Assembly (NCBI GenBank): GCA_033851265.1
Contig: JAWWOW010000003.1
Coordinates: 431,863-495,862, forward strand
Length of the DNA: 64,000 bases
Direction: 5' to 3'
From: JAWWOW01 sp033851265
GTDB taxonomy: Bacteria; Actinomycetota; Actinomycetes; JAWWOW01
Shown here piece by piece: positions 25,553-36,778 of the stretch. Both the position numbers and the translations under genes were made by a program. The stretch's first letter is position 1. Each line of letters begins with the position of its first letter. Under the pieces are notes generated by a model that saw nothing but the letters and a program-made list of their open reading frames with translations, was not told the DNA's origin and made no database searches.

Positions 25553-26452
25553 TCAGCCGGCGGCGGCGGTGGCGGGGAGGTCGGCCAGGAAGCCGCTGAT
25601 CTCCTCAGCCACGCGTTCCGGGCGCTCCGTCGGCACCAGGTGCCCGGCGCCGGCGACGGGCACCCACACGGCGCCGGGGATCGCTCGGGCGATGCCCTCG
25701 CCGTACGCCGGCGCCAGCCGGGAGTCCTCCTCGCCCCACAGGACGAGCGTCGGTGGTGGCTCCGCCGCGACCACACCCAACGCGGCGGTCGCCGCTGCCG
25801 CGTCGACAGCGCACACGACGTCACGTAACCCACGCGGACCATCGGGCGAGGTCAGTGCAGCGGTGTAGGCCGAGAGCTCGGCGTCGGGCGGCGGCTCGCC
25901 AACGCCGGTGGGACCCGCGAGTGCCGCGACGAATCCCGCGACGAGTCGGGGCGCGATGGTCCCGCCGAGGTGCAGTGCCTGGCTGTAGGCCCGTCCTGCC
26001 AACGGGATCGTCAACGGCACAGCGGCCGAGGGTGGCCAGACCTCGTCATGCAATGGGGTCGCTACCAGTACGAGAGCGTGCACGCGTCCCGGCGCGAGCG
26101 TGGCCAGGTGCACCGCAACCATGCCGCCGATGTCGTGGCCGACGACGACAGCTCGCTCGTGGCCCAGCTCGTCGAGCAGGCTGATGAGCAGCTGAGCCTG
26201 AGCAGTCGGCGAGCAATTCCGACGCCGCGGGCGTTCAGAGCGCCCGCATCCGGCGAGGTCGGGAACGACACTGCGGTGCTCGTGCTCGAGGTCACGCACC
26301 ACATCGGCCCAGAGCCGGCTCGTCGTACCCAGGCCGTGAACGAACAGCAGCACCGGCTCACCCGGGTGACCGTCACGCCCGTGCTTGATGACGCGCAGCC
26401 GAACGCCGTCGACGACCACGTCGGTCCCGGGCAGCGGGTGGTTGTCATGCAC
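25553..26452 (-). CDS. Alpha/beta hydrolase with Asp at the nucleophile position
   Basis: 299 residues from GTG. H-G-L-G near 39 is the oxyanion region. The nucleophile elbow is V-G-H-D-I-G-G with Asp107 instead of Ser, the acid is in G-E-E-D-S-R-L and the base is in G-A-G-H-L-V-P. An Asp nucleophile is typical of haloalkane dehalogenases, fluoroacetate dehalogenases and epoxide hydrolases, so a hydrolase acting on C-X or epoxide bonds is possible. The substrate is unknown. About 100 bp without features separate it from the MarR promoter. Confidence 0.85.
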   Translation of the reverse strand: MHDNHPLPGTDVVVDGVRLRVIKHGRDGHPGEPVLLFVHGLGTTSRLWADVVRDLEHEHRSVVPDLAGCGRSERPRRRNCSPTAQAQLLISLLDELGHERAVVVGHDIGGMVAVHLATLAPGRVHALVLVATPLHDEVWPPSAAVPLTIPLAGRAYSQALHLGGTIAPRLVAGFVAALAGPTGVGEPPPDAELSAYTAALTSPDGPRGLRDVVCAVDAAAATAALGVVAAEPPPTLVLWGEEDSRLAPAYGEGIARAIPGAVWVPVAGAGHLVPTERPERVAEEISGFLADLPATAAAG

Positions 26453-26493
26453 GCCCTCATCAACCCACAGGCTCGGCTGTTTTCAAAGCGAGC

Positions 26494-26499
26494 CATACT
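26494..26499 (+). promoter_or_regulatory. -10 box of ilvA (leaderless type, weaker)
   Basis: CATACT ends 7 nt before the ATG at 26507; no ribosome site is seen. Confidence 0.35.
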
Positions 26500-26506
26500 C
26501 CAAGCC

Positions 26507-27727
26507 ATGACGACGACGTCACGCCTCGTGCAGTACGCCGACGTAGTGGCCGCCCGGGATCTGCTCGGCGACGTCATCCGGATCACTCCGATAGAAGGCT
26601 CCCGCCCGTTGGAGCTCGCGGTCGGCGGCGCGGTGCACCTCAAGTGCGAGAACCTGCAACGCACCGGGTCGTTCAAGATTCGCGGTGCTTACGTCCGAAT
26701 CGCCCGCCTGACCGACGAGGAGCGCGCCCGCGGTGTCGTTGCGGCCAGCGCCGGCAACCATGCGCAGGGCGTCGCTCTCGCGGCCAGCCTCCTGCACACC
26801 CGCGCCCTCATCTTCATGCCCGAGGGTGCGCCGTTGCCCAAAGTCGAAGCGACGAGGGCGTACGGCGCCGAGGTGCGTTTTGTGCCGGGCACGGTCGATG
26901 ACTGCTTGACGGCCGCCAAGGACTATGCCGATCGCGAAGGCGCCGTCATCGTGCACCCGTTCGACCATCCCGATGTCATCGCCGGCCAAGGCACCGTGGG
27001 CCTCGAGATTCTCGAGCAGGTGCCGGATGCGGCGACCGTTGTCGTGCCGGTCGGTGGCGGTGGTCTCATCTCCGGGATCGCCGCGGCCATCAAGGGCGCT
27101 CGCCCGGACGTGCACATCGTCGGCGTCCAAGCCGAAGGCTCGGCGTCATGCCCGCCGTCCCTGGCTGCCGGACATCCGGTTCAGCTCGAGACGCAGGCGA
27201 CGATCGCGGACGGCATTGCGGTCGGGCGACCGGGCGACCTGACGTTGCCGCACATCGCGGGACTCGTGGACGACGTCCTCACTGTTTCCGATGAGGACAT
27301 CTCACGCGCGCTGCTGCTCTGTCTCGAGCGCGGCAAGCTCGTCGTTGAACCCGCAGGGGTGGCAGGGGTAGCCGCCGTCATGGCGCATGCGCACCGGTTC
27401 ACACCGCCGGTCGTTGTCGTTCTCTCCGGTGGCAACGTCGATCCGTTGCTGCTCCTTCGAGTGCTGCGCCACGGTCTCGCGGCTGCCGGTCGTTTCCTGG
27501 CGTTCCGGCTGCGCATTCCGGACCGACCCGGTGAGTTGGCGCGTTTGCTCGACGTGTTGGCCGAAACCCAGGCCAACGTTCTCGACGTGGAGCACCTACG
27601 GACCGGTCCCAAGCTGCACCTCGACGAAGTAGAAGTCGCCGTACAACTAGAAACCCGCGGACCGGATCATTGCGACGAGGTACTCGAACGGCTGCGGGAA
27701 GCGGGCTACCCGCTGATCCTCGACTGA
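26507..27727 (+). CDS. ilvA: Threonine ammonia-lyase (threonine dehydratase)
   Basis: 406 residues. Lys57 in G-S-F-K-I-R-G-A holds PLP and V-G-G-G-G-L-I-S-G-I is the phosphate loop. The C-terminal ACT domain starts at about 330 (F-R-L-R-I-P-D-R-P-G-E-L-A-R-L-L). A single ACT domain and about 400 residues fit the TdcB/IlvA short form found in actinobacteria. It makes 2-oxobutanoate for isoleucine, or degrades threonine. The start is the first Met with family similarity; an upstream reading overlaps the divergent hydrolase. Confidence 0.93.
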   Translation: MTTTSRLVQYADVVAARDLLGDVIRITPIEGSRPLELAVGGAVHLKCENLQRTGSFKIRGAYVRIARLTDEERARGVVAASAGNHAQGVALAASLLHTRALIFMPEGAPLPKVEATRAYGAEVRFVPGTVDDCLTAAKDYADREGAVIVHPFDHPDVIAGQGTVGLEILEQVPDAATVVVPVGGGGLISGIAAAIKGARPDVHIVGVQAEGSASCPPSLAAGHPVQLETQATIADGIAVGRPGDLTLPHIAGLVDDVLTVSDEDISRALLLCLERGKLVVEPAGVAGVAAVMAHAHRFTPPVVVVLSGGNVDPLLLLRVLRHGLAAAGRFLAFRLRIPDRPGELARLLDVLAETQANVLDVEHLRTGPKLHLDEVEVAVQLETRGPDHCDEVLERLREAGYPLILD

Positions 27728-27730
27728 GCG

Positions 27731-28861
27731 CTACAGGTTGCCGCGCCGGTCCTGCTCGCGCTCGATCGCTTCGAACAACGCCTTGAAGTTGCCCTTGCCG
27801 AAGCCCATCGACCCGTGCCGCTCGATCAGTTCGAAGAACACCGTCGGCCGGTCCTGCACGGGCTTCGTGAAGATCTGCAACAAGTAACCGTCCTCGTCGC
27901 GATCCGCGAGGATGTTGTTGTCGCGCAGGACGTCGATGGGCACCCGCGTCGCACCGACCCACGAGCCGAGTTCGTCGTAGTAGGTGGGCGGCGTTTCGAG
28001 GAATGCCACGCCAGCTGCCTTCATCGCCTCGACGGACCCCACGATGTCGCCGGTCGCGAGCGCGATGTGCTGCACCCCGGGTCCCCCGTAGAACTGGAGG
28101 TACTCATCGATCTGGGACTTGCGTTTGCCGACCGCAGGCTCGTTCAGCGGGAACTTCACCTTACGGCTGCCGTCTGCAACCACCTTCGACATCAGTGCGG
28201 AGTACTCCGTGGCGATGTCATCGCCGACGAATTCCTTCATGTTCGTGAAGCCCATCACCCGGTGGTAATAGTCGACCCACTCGTCCATGTGACCGAGCTC
28301 GACGTTGCCGACGACGTGATCGATGGCTTGGAACCTGCGTTTGGCCGGCGGTGCGACTAGCGGCTCGCGGGGGACATACCCCGGGAAGAACACACCGGAG
28401 TACGCCGATCTCTCAACGAGAGAGTGCCGCACCTCGCCGTACGTCGCGATCGCCGCGACAACGAGCTTTCCGGTCTCGTCCTCGAGGATCTGTGGCTCGG
28501 CAACCCCACGCGCTCCGGCGCCGACCGCATGCTCGTATGCACGCGCCGCATCAGGCACCCGCAACGCAATGTCAACCACACCGTCGCCGTGACGCGCCAC
28601 CGACTCGCCCACCCAGGTGCCGCTGTGCACCTCTCCCGTCATGACGAACCGCGCGCCGCCTGACTCGAGCACATAGGACGCGGTGTCGCGCTCACCATTC
28701 TCCGGACCGGAGTACGCCGTTACGCGCATCCCGAACGCGGTCGAATAGAAGTGCGCTGCCTGCCGCGCATTACCCACGGCGAAGCGAACATGGTCGATAC
28801 CGTCAATGGGAAATTGCCGGTCGTCGGGACGCCCGGCGGCGGGAAACGGGTCCTGCGCCAT
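27731..28861 (-). CDS. hppD: 4-hydroxyphenylpyruvate dioxygenase
   Basis: 376 residues, two vicinal-oxygen-chelate halves. The iron ligands are His182 (I-D-H-V-V-G-N-V), His265 (V-Q-H-I-A-L-A-T) and Glu344 (F-F-E-L-I-E-R-H-G). It converts 4-hydroxyphenylpyruvate to homogentisate in tyrosine breakdown. GAGGAG precedes the ATG, 18 bp downstream of greA, so it may be read through from greA. A pterin dehydratase gene that could serve phenylalanine hydroxylation lies 27 kb away. Confidence 0.95.
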   Translation of the reverse strand: MAQDPFPAAGRPDDRQFPIDGIDHVRFAVGNARQAAHFYSTAFGMRVTAYSGPENGERDTASYVLESGGARFVMTGEVHSGTWVGESVARHGDGVVDIALRVPDAARAYEHAVGAGARGVAEPQILEDETGKLVVAAIATYGEVRHSLVERSAYSGVFFPGYVPREPLVAPPAKRRFQAIDHVVGNVELGHMDEWVDYYHRVMGFTNMKEFVGDDIATEYSALMSKVVADGSRKVKFPLNEPAVGKRKSQIDEYLQFYGGPGVQHIALATGDIVGSVEAMKAAGVAFLETPPTYYDELGSWVGATRVPIDVLRDNNILADRDEDGYLLQIFTKPVQDRPTVFFELIERHGSMGFGKGNFKALFEAIEREQDRRGNL

Positions 28862-28879
28862 TGCAGGAACTCCTCTCCT

Positions 28880-29377
28880 CTAGCCGGAGAACGGCTCGAT
28901 GGACAGCAACTCGACGGACATGTCACCGCCGCGCGGGCGGGAGTACGTGGCGGTCTCACCGACGCGCTTCCCGGTCAACGCCTTACCCAACGGCGAACCA
29001 GACGAATAGATCTCCAGGTCATCGCCGGCACTGTCTTCGCGCGAGCCGATGAGGAAGCGCTCGGTGTCACCGTCGGAGTAGCGGACACTGACGACCATGC
29101 CCGGACCCGCGATGCCGGCTTCGGTTGGTGCCTCACCGACCTTGGCGTCGCGCAGCAACTGGTCCAACTGGCGAATGCGCGCCTCCGCTTTGCCCTGCTC
29201 TTCCTTGGCCGCGTGATAGCCGCCGTTCTCCTTGAGGTCGCCTTCCTCGCGTGCAGCTTCGATCTTCTTGGACAGATCTAGCCGACCCGGCCCAGTGAGG
29301 TACTCGTACTCGTTCTTGAGCCGGTCGTAAGCCTCTTGGGTCAGCCAGGTAACAGTGCTCTCGCCGGTCTGAACCAC
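28880..29377 (-). CDS. greA: Transcription elongation factor GreA
   Basis: 165 residues from GTG with GAGGAG 7 nt upstream. The N-terminal coiled coil carries the acidic tip used to reactivate backtracked RNA polymerase (A-R-E-E-G-D-L-K-E-N-G-G-Y-H-A-A-K-E) and the C-terminal FKBP-like domain contains S-P-L-G-K-A-L-T-G. It is divergent from mca, the same pairing as in mycobacteria. Confidence 0.96.
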   Translation of the reverse strand: MVQTGESTVTWLTQEAYDRLKNEYEYLTGPGRLDLSKKIEAAREEGDLKENGGYHAAKEEQGKAEARIRQLDQLLRDAKVGEAPTEAGIAGPGMVVSVRYSDGDTERFLIGSREDSAGDDLEIYSSGSPLGKALTGKRVGETATYSRPRGGDMSVELLSIEPFSG

Positions 29378-29467
29378 GGGAATGCTCCTCGAGCGAACTT
29401 CGCTGAACGGGTTAGATCCCCAGGCTAACAGCGGGGACAATGGTTGGAACCCTCACGAGGAGAGCTT

Positions 29468-30349
29468 GTGACCCTGCGCCTCATGGCTGTTCACGCGCAC
29501 CCCGACGATGAGTCGAGCAAAGGTGCGGCGACGATGGCCCGCTATGTCCGCGAAGGCGTCGATGTCGTCGTCGTCACCTGCACCGGTGGTGAGCGCGGTT
29601 CGATCTTGAACCCCGCGATGGACCGTCCCGACGTGATTGCAAATCTGCCCGAGGTACGCCGCCAGGAGATGGAGCGCGCCCGCCAAATTCTCGGAGTGCG
29701 TCAGGACTGGCTCGGTTTCATGGACTCCGGCTTCCCGGAAGGTGATCCGCCGCCACCACTGCCGGACGACTGCTTTGCCGTGCAGCCGTTGGAGGTCGCT
29801 GCGGAACCACTGGTGCGGTTCATTCGTCTCGAGCGACCGCACGTGATCCTGACGTACGACGAGCAGGGCGGCTATCCGCATCCCGACCATGTGATGACAC
29901 ACAAGATCTCGATGGAGGCCTTCGAAGCGGCCGGCGACCCGGAGCGTTACCCGGGCACCGGTGAGCCGTGGCAGCCGCTGAAGCTCTACTACCAAGAGAC
30001 CTTTCACAAGGAGCGCGTGCAAGCACTGCACGACGCGGTTGTCATGCTCGGTCTGGAGTCACCGTTCAGCGAATGGTTGGCTTCCTGGGTCGACAAGCCA
30101 GACGACGTGGGGCGCATCACGACCAGGATCGAGTGCTCGGACTTTTTCCATTTGCGCGACGAGGCGCTCATTGCTCACGCGACTCAGGTCGACCCGACGG
30201 GGCGATGGTTCGCCGTACCCCTCGATGTGCAGCGCCGGGCCTGGCCGACAGAGGACTACCAACTTGCTCGTTCGCTTGTGGACACAGCGCTGCCGGAGGA
30301 CGACTTGTTCGCCGGCGTTCGCGAGCTGTCCTCTGGGCTACGGTCATGA
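29468..30349 (+). CDS. mca: Mycothiol S-conjugate amidase
   Basis: 293 residues from GTG 29468 with GAGGAG 8 nt upstream; an upstream TTG adds residues outside the family. The zinc motif A-H-P-D-D-E-S lies at 10-16 and the second site Y-P-H-P-D-H at about 140. It cleaves mycothiol-toxin conjugates to a mercapturic acid for export plus GlcN-inositol for recycling. The Mca-like opening L-R-L-M-A-V-H-A-H-P-D-D-E-S-S-K-G and its position next to greA separate it from the paralogue MshB at 59023. Confidence 0.93.
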   Translation: MTLRLMAVHAHPDDESSKGAATMARYVREGVDVVVVTCTGGERGSILNPAMDRPDVIANLPEVRRQEMERARQILGVRQDWLGFMDSGFPEGDPPPPLPDDCFAVQPLEVAAEPLVRFIRLERPHVILTYDEQGGYPHPDHVMTHKISMEAFEAAGDPERYPGTGEPWQPLKLYYQETFHKERVQALHDAVVMLGLESPFSEWLASWVDKPDDVGRITTRIECSDFFHLRDEALIAHATQVDPTGRWFAVPLDVQRRAWPTEDYQLARSLVDTALPEDDLFAGVRELSSGLRS

Positions 30350-30549
30350 ACGTGTATCTCGCCGATGGATGGGACGGTGTGGCCCCAGCGCAGGCTGGCT
30401 GGCTCGGACTCGTTGTGATTGTCGCGATGGCGATTGCGATGGTCTTTCTGTTCCGCTCGATGAACAAGCATTTGCGCAAGGTGCCAGCAAGTTTTGAACG
30501 GCCCGCTCCCCCCGCCGTCTCCGAGGAGCTGGAACCGCGGGACAGTTGA
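30346..30549 (+). CDS. Small single-pass membrane protein downstream of mca
   Basis: 67 residues; ATG overlaps the mca stop (ATGA). One membrane helix (about 18-40) is followed by a basic segment and a Pro/Glu-rich cytoplasmic tail. A small membrane protein after mca is a conserved arrangement in actinobacteria (Rv1083 position, from memory). It may tether or assist Mca or conjugate export, but nothing in the sequence proves this. Confidence 0.75.
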   Translation: MNVYLADGWDGVAPAQAGWLGLVVIVAMAIAMVFLFRSMNKHLRKVPASFERPAPPAVSEELEPRDS

Positions 30550-30550
30550 G

Positions 30551-30979
30551 TTAGTCCTCCCGGTCGGGACGCCGCAGCGCCTTGATGCGCGAGCGACGCT
30601 TCTTGGCGGCGATCCGCGCGTCCTGGGACGACTTCGACGGCTTGGTCTTGCGCCGCGGCGCCGGTGGTGGCGCGATTGCCGTGTGCAGCAGGTCAGCCAA
30701 CCGGTCCTCGGCCGCTTGTCGGTTGCGCAACTGCGAACGTTGCGCCGACGCGGTCACCGTGATCACCCCATTAACCAGCCGGCCCGCCAGCCGGTCGAGT
30801 GCCCGCGCCTTCAGTACCGGACCGAGTGCGGTCGTCCGCGCGACATCGAAGGACAGCTCGACCCTGCTGTCGGTGGTGTTGACCCCCTGGCCGCCAGGTC
30901 CACGCGAACGTGAAAACCGCCACGACAACTCGTTCTCCGGTACGACGACGCGCGCGCTCACACGCAGCGGACCGGGCAT
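30551..30979 (-). CDS. arfB: Peptidyl-tRNA hydrolase ArfB (ribosome rescue)
   Basis: 142 residues. The catalytic G-G-Q lies in S-R-G-P-G-G-Q-G-V-N-T-T-D-S-R-V at about 27, as in release factor domain 3. The basic C-terminal tail (K-K-R-R-S-R-I-K-A-L-R-R) is the part that enters the empty mRNA channel of stalled ribosomes. It releases nascent chains from non-stop complexes. A CAGGAT box is placed 6 nt before the ATG (30986-30991). Confidence 0.93.
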   Translation of the reverse strand: MPGPLRVSARVVVPENELSWRFSRSRGPGGQGVNTTDSRVELSFDVARTTALGPVLKARALDRLAGRLVNGVITVTASAQRSQLRNRQAAEDRLADLLHTAIAPPPAPRRKTKPSKSSQDARIAAKKRRSRIKALRRPDRED

Positions 30980-30985
30980 GGTTCG

Positions 30986-30991
30986 ATCCTG
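30986..30991 (-). promoter_or_regulatory. -10 box of arfB (leaderless type)
   Basis: CAGGAT on the minus strand, 6 nt before the ATG at 30979. A G-rich stretch further upstream could alternatively act as a weak ribosome site. Confidence 0.4.
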
Positions 30992-31034
30992 CCCCCCGGC
31001 TCCGCCTCCATATCGGAACGCGCCGCTGATCTGT

Positions 31035-31040
31035 CAGGCT
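31035..31040 (+). promoter_or_regulatory. -10 box of the SpoIIE-type phosphatase gene
   Basis: CAGGCT ends 6 nt before the GTG at 31047 and decides that start; no Shine-Dalgarno is present. Confidence 0.5.
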
Positions 31041-31046
31041 TTTGAT

Positions 31047-33489
31047 GTGGACGCGGTGGTGCCGGCGCAGTCGGAGGGCGAGGTATTCCCGCGCTCGGCC
31101 ATCGCCGAAGGACTCCTACGCAACCTCGACATGGCCGTCATCGTCTGCGATACCGGGCTCGTCGTCCGTGAGTTCAATCCCGCGGCGGAACGGTTGTTCG
31201 GCTGGCGGCGCGATCAGGTCGTCGGGATGCCGTCCGTCGACTTCCCCACCACGGCGGAAGGGGACGCTGAAAGCCGGCAACGCGTCACCGACATTCTGGC
31301 CGGTGACACCTGGACGGGCGATCTGCCGGTCACGCGACCCGACGGACAAACGGTCAACTACCGGTTCCGTGCGGCTCGACTGACGGACGAGCGGGGCACT
31401 CCGGTCGGCATCGTGTCGATGGCGATCGAGGCCGCCGAGCACGCGGCTGCCGAGCAAGCCCGGGCGATCTTCGATGCGCTGTTCGGTGACAGTCCCGTCG
31501 GCATCGGCATCTTCACCACCGACTTGCGCTACGTGCGGCTAAATGCGGCGATGGAGTCGATGTCGGGTATTCGTTCCGACGACGTCGTCGGCTTGCGCCT
31601 GCAAGATGTCTTTCCCGATTACGTCCCGGTGCACGAGATGCTCACGACGGTCGCAACGACAGGCGAGCCGGTGCTGGGCATGGAAGTCACGGGGACAACA
31701 CCGGCTACGGGCGAGATCGAGAATTCGTGGTTGTTGTCGGCCTACCGCACCGCCACGCTGGACGGCGACCACCAGGTCGTGTTCGTCAGTCTTGATGTCA
31801 CCGAACGCAGACGGGCTGAGTCCATGGCGGCCGATGCCAGCCGCCGACTTCAGCTGCTTGCCGAAGTCGGCGCGCTCTTCTCCCGCGACCTTGACCTGGA
31901 CGAACGATTGGACGCGTTGAGCGACTTGCTTGTCCCGAGCGTCGCCGACCACCTCATCATCGACGTCTTCGACGACGACGGCGGGCTTCGCCGCGCGATG
32001 GCGCGGCACCCGGCCGAAGTAGTGAATGCCGCGAGCTATCAGGCTTTCGCACCGCACCAGCTGGTCGAGTACGGCCCGTCGCATCCGGCCGGGATCGCGC
32101 TGGCGGAAGGGCACACCGTGCATATCGCCGACGTGTCAGACGACATCGTCGCCCATGCGCTGCTCGATGCCCGCGCCGTCGCGCAGGCGCAACGCTTGGG
32201 AATGCGCAGCGCGGTCAGCGTTCCGATGGCGGTGCGTGGCGAGGTGTTCGGCGTACTGACCGCACTCACAAGCGTCTCCGGCCGTGCGTACACCGAGGCA
32301 GATGCTTCGTTCATCGAAGACGTCGCAGCGCGCGCCGCGGCCGCGTTGGAAAACTCCCGACGCTTTGCCCGCGAACGCGAAGTCGCGGTGCACCTGCAGC
32401 GCTCGTTGTTGCCGTCCGTCCTGCCGGACCTGCCCGGACTCGAGATCGCGTGGTCGTACGAACCCGGCGCCATGGGGTTGACGGTTGGCGGCGACTGGGT
32501 CGACGCCTTCCCGTTGCCGGGCGGACGCATCGGGTTGGCCGTGGGTGACGTGATGGGGCGGGGTCTTGTCGCGGCAGGTGTGATGGGCCAGATTCGAAGC
32601 AGCCTGCGCGCGTACGCCGCACTCGACTGGACGCCGTCAGGTGTTCTCACAGCGGTCGACACCTTGGTTGCTGCCAGCGGCGAAGGCAGTCCCGATGTGC
32701 GGATCGCAACGTGCATCTACGCCGTGTTAGATCCCACGACCGATGAGCTCGAACTCGCGTGCGCAGGCCATGTCCCGCCGCTTGTCATCGACCCGGCTGG
32801 TTTCCGCACACTCGAGTTGCCCACCGGTCCACCTCTCGGCCTCGGCGCAGGTGGGTACACCGAGGCCCTCGCCGCGCTCCCCGCCGGCACGATGCTGGGG
32901 TTGTGCAGCGACGGTCTGGTCGAGTCGCGCGATACCGAGCTCCCGGACGGACTGGCAGCACTCGGTCGGCTGCTCAGCGGTGGAGGGTTACCGCTATCGG
33001 AGTTGTGCGCCGCAGCGATGCAACTCGCGCCGGGCGGCGGTGCCGACAACGACGATGCCGTGTTGCTGCTCGCCCGCGTCACGACGCCAATGCCACGGTT
33101 CATCGAGTCGGTGCCATTCACCCACCGGGCTGCCGAGCACGCCAGGCACCGGCTTGCGGCCGCGCTGGAGAGCTGGGATGCGGCCGACTTGGTCGAACGC
33201 GCGGAGTTGTGTGCCTCCGAGGTGATGACCAACGCATTCGAGCACGGGCGCGGGCCACTGGAGCTCCGGGCCCGGCTCGCCGCTGATGCACTGCACGTGG
33301 AGGTGCACGACCGCGGTCGACGTCCGCCGCAGCCACGCGACGCCCTGCCCGATGACGAGAGTGGGCGCGGCCTCGCGATTTTGGATGCCACCGCCGACCG
33401 GTGGGGTTCGCGGCAACGCAGTATCGGTAAGGCCGTGTGGTTCACCTTGCGACGTGTCACCGATGGCGGCAGGGGGCACGCCGCCAGTT

Positions 33490-33497
<8 letters not shown>
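31047..33497 (+). CDS. PAS-PAS-GAF-SpoIIE (PP2C)-HATPase regulatory phosphatase
   Basis: 816 residues from GTG. Domains in order: PAS1 (about 17-125), PAS2 (130-250), GAF (265-435), a PP2C-type serine phosphatase (450-655; metal-binding G-G-D-W-V-D-A-F, V-G-D-V-M-G-R-G, C-S-D-G-L-V-E and D-N-D-D-A-V) and a C-terminal anti-sigma-factor-like kinase fold (680-800; S-E-V-M-T-N-A-F-E-H-G, G-R-G-L-A-I-L). This combines the switch phosphatase and the RsbW-like kinase of a partner-switching pathway in one soluble protein. It should dephosphorylate or phosphorylate a STAS anti-sigma antagonist encoded elsewhere. It overlaps the next gene by 8 bp. Confidence 0.92.
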
Positions 33498-35462
<1,965 letters not shown>

Positions 35463-35466
<4 letters not shown>

Positions 35467-35490
35467 CCTGGGCTGTAACAGTGTAATCAT
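35463..35490 (+). promoter_or_regulatory. Promoter with tandem TGTAAY repeats
   Basis: TTGACC (35463-35468) followed by TGTAAC (35474-35479) and TGTAAT (35482-35487), an 8-bp-period direct repeat. The -10-like AATCAT (35485-35490) ends 6 nt before the ATG at 35497, predicting a leaderless message. The direct repeat could be an operator. Confidence 0.45.
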
Positions 35491-35496
35491 CAGAGC

Positions 35497-36027
35497 ATGA
35501 CACGAGCCGAGCACGAAGAAGCCATCCGCGGTTGGTTGTCCGGGCGGCTGCCGGCCGACTGGTACGACGGCGCACCCTCCGTTGTCCTCGACCGCGAAGA
35601 GGTCACCGTCGTGGGCGCCCTGAAGCCGCCAACCGTTGCTGAGGGCGCGACCGACGCCGAGCGCGCGGCGGCGGCTGCCGGGCGGATCAAGGCCTTCCGC
35701 GAGGACACCCGCGACGCGCGCATCGCCATCGCCCGCGAGGCCGAGCACCGGTTCGGCCCCAAGGTGGCCTGGGGCGCCACGTGTGGTGACCGCCACGAGG
35801 TGTTCACGACGCTGTCGGTCCCAGTGATGACCCGGTTGCGGCAACCGGATCGCCGGGTGCTCGACACGCTCGTCGACGCTGGGGTGGCCCGTTCCCGCAG
35901 CGACGCGCTGGCCTGGTGCGTCCGGCTTGTCGGGCGCAACGCCGATGCCTGGCTCGCCGACCTGCGCGAAGCACTGCAGTCCGTCGACAAGGTCCGCGCC
36001 GCGGGCCCCGATGCCGCCGGCTCCTAG
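35497..36027 (+). CDS. Conserved hypothetical protein, 176 aa, possible C-terminal RHH-like segment
   Basis: Soluble protein. The N-terminal half begins H-E-E-A-I-R-G-W-L-S-G-R-L-P-A-D-W-Y and includes a helical Ala/Glu-rich region. The C-terminal part R-L-R-Q-P-D-R-R-V-L-D-T-L-V-D-A-G-V-A-R-S-R-S-D-A has the spacing of a ribbon-helix-helix DNA-binding unit (a strand, then a helix pair with S-R-S-D-A-L-A-W-C). The tandem repeat in its own promoter would fit autoregulation. Its stop shares a CTAG with the convergent hemolysin III gene. I do not know a named family. Confidence 0.7.
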   Translation: MTRAEHEEAIRGWLSGRLPADWYDGAPSVVLDREEVTVVGALKPPTVAEGATDAERAAAAAGRIKAFREDTRDARIAIAREAEHRFGPKVAWGATCGDRHEVFTTLSVPVMTRLRQPDRRVLDTLVDAGVARSRSDALAWCVRLVGRNADAWLADLREALQSVDKVRAAGPDAAGS

Positions 36028-36680
36028 ATGCGGTAGATCACCAGCGACACCGCGATGTACTGCGTGATGAACGCCGCGATCGTCAGCGAGTGGAACACCT
36101 CGTGGAAGCCGAAGTACGCCGGCGACGGGTTCGGCCGCTTGAGGCCATAGACGATTCCCCCAGCGGTGTAGAGCCCACCGCCCACCGCCACCAACACGAA
36201 CGCCGCAACCCCCGCACCGTGGAGCAGCTGCGGCAGGAAGATGACCGCCGCCCAACCGAGGAGCAGGTAGAACGCGGTGAACAGCCACCGCGGCGCGCTC
36301 AACCACGTTGTCCGGAAGATGACCCCGGCCAACGCTCCGCCCCACACCGTGGCGAGCGCAGCGACCCGCACATGACCATCGAGTGTTAACACCCCGAATG
36401 GGGTGTAGCTACCTGCTATGAGCAGATAGATGTTGGCGTGATCAAAGCGGCGCAAGAAACTTTCGACCTTCGGGGACCAGCTGCCGCGGTGGTAGATCCC
36501 GCTGACAGCGAATAGGAGTAACGCCGTACCTGCGTAGATCGCCGCCGAGACACGTGCCGGTGTCGTTTCCGCGAGCGCGATGAGCACGATGCCCGCGGCG
36601 AGCGCGGTCGGCACCATCCCGACGTGCAACCAGCCGCGAAGCCGTGGCTTCAGGTCGGGAATGAACTCCGGGAAGGTCAC
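36024..36680 (-). CDS. trhA: Hemolysin III / PAQR-family membrane protein (TrhA)
   Basis: 218 residues, seven membrane helices. Family residues: H-V-G-M-V-P near the N-terminus, S-G-I-Y-H-R after helix 2, F-D-H-A-N-I-Y-L-L-I-A-G-S-Y-T-P in helix 3, and G-F-H-E-V-F-H-S-L-T near the end, providing the histidines of the zinc site of PAQR receptors. Its role in bacteria is thought to concern membrane lipid homeostasis. GTG start with a TACGCT box 6 nt upstream. Confidence 0.93.
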   Translation of the reverse strand: MTFPEFIPDLKPRLRGWLHVGMVPTALAAGIVLIALAETTPARVSAAIYAGTALLLFAVSGIYHRGSWSPKVESFLRRFDHANIYLLIAGSYTPFGVLTLDGHVRVAALATVWGGALAGVIFRTTWLSAPRWLFTAFYLLLGWAAVIFLPQLLHGAGVAAFVLVAVGGGLYTAGGIVYGLKRPNPSPAYFGFHEVFHSLTIAAFITQYIAVSLVIYRI

Positions 36681-36686
36681 TCACGA

Positions 36687-36692
36687 AGCGTA
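36687..36692 (-). promoter_or_regulatory. -10 box of the hemolysin III gene (leaderless type)
   Basis: TACGCT on the minus strand, 6 nt before the GTG at 36680. Confidence 0.6.
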
Positions 36693-36778
36693 GACGGGCG
36701 GCTACCCCCGTCGGCAGAGTGCGCTTCGCAAAGTACGATCAAGGCTTTCCGGACGCTTTCCAGGAGGCGGCAGCCGTC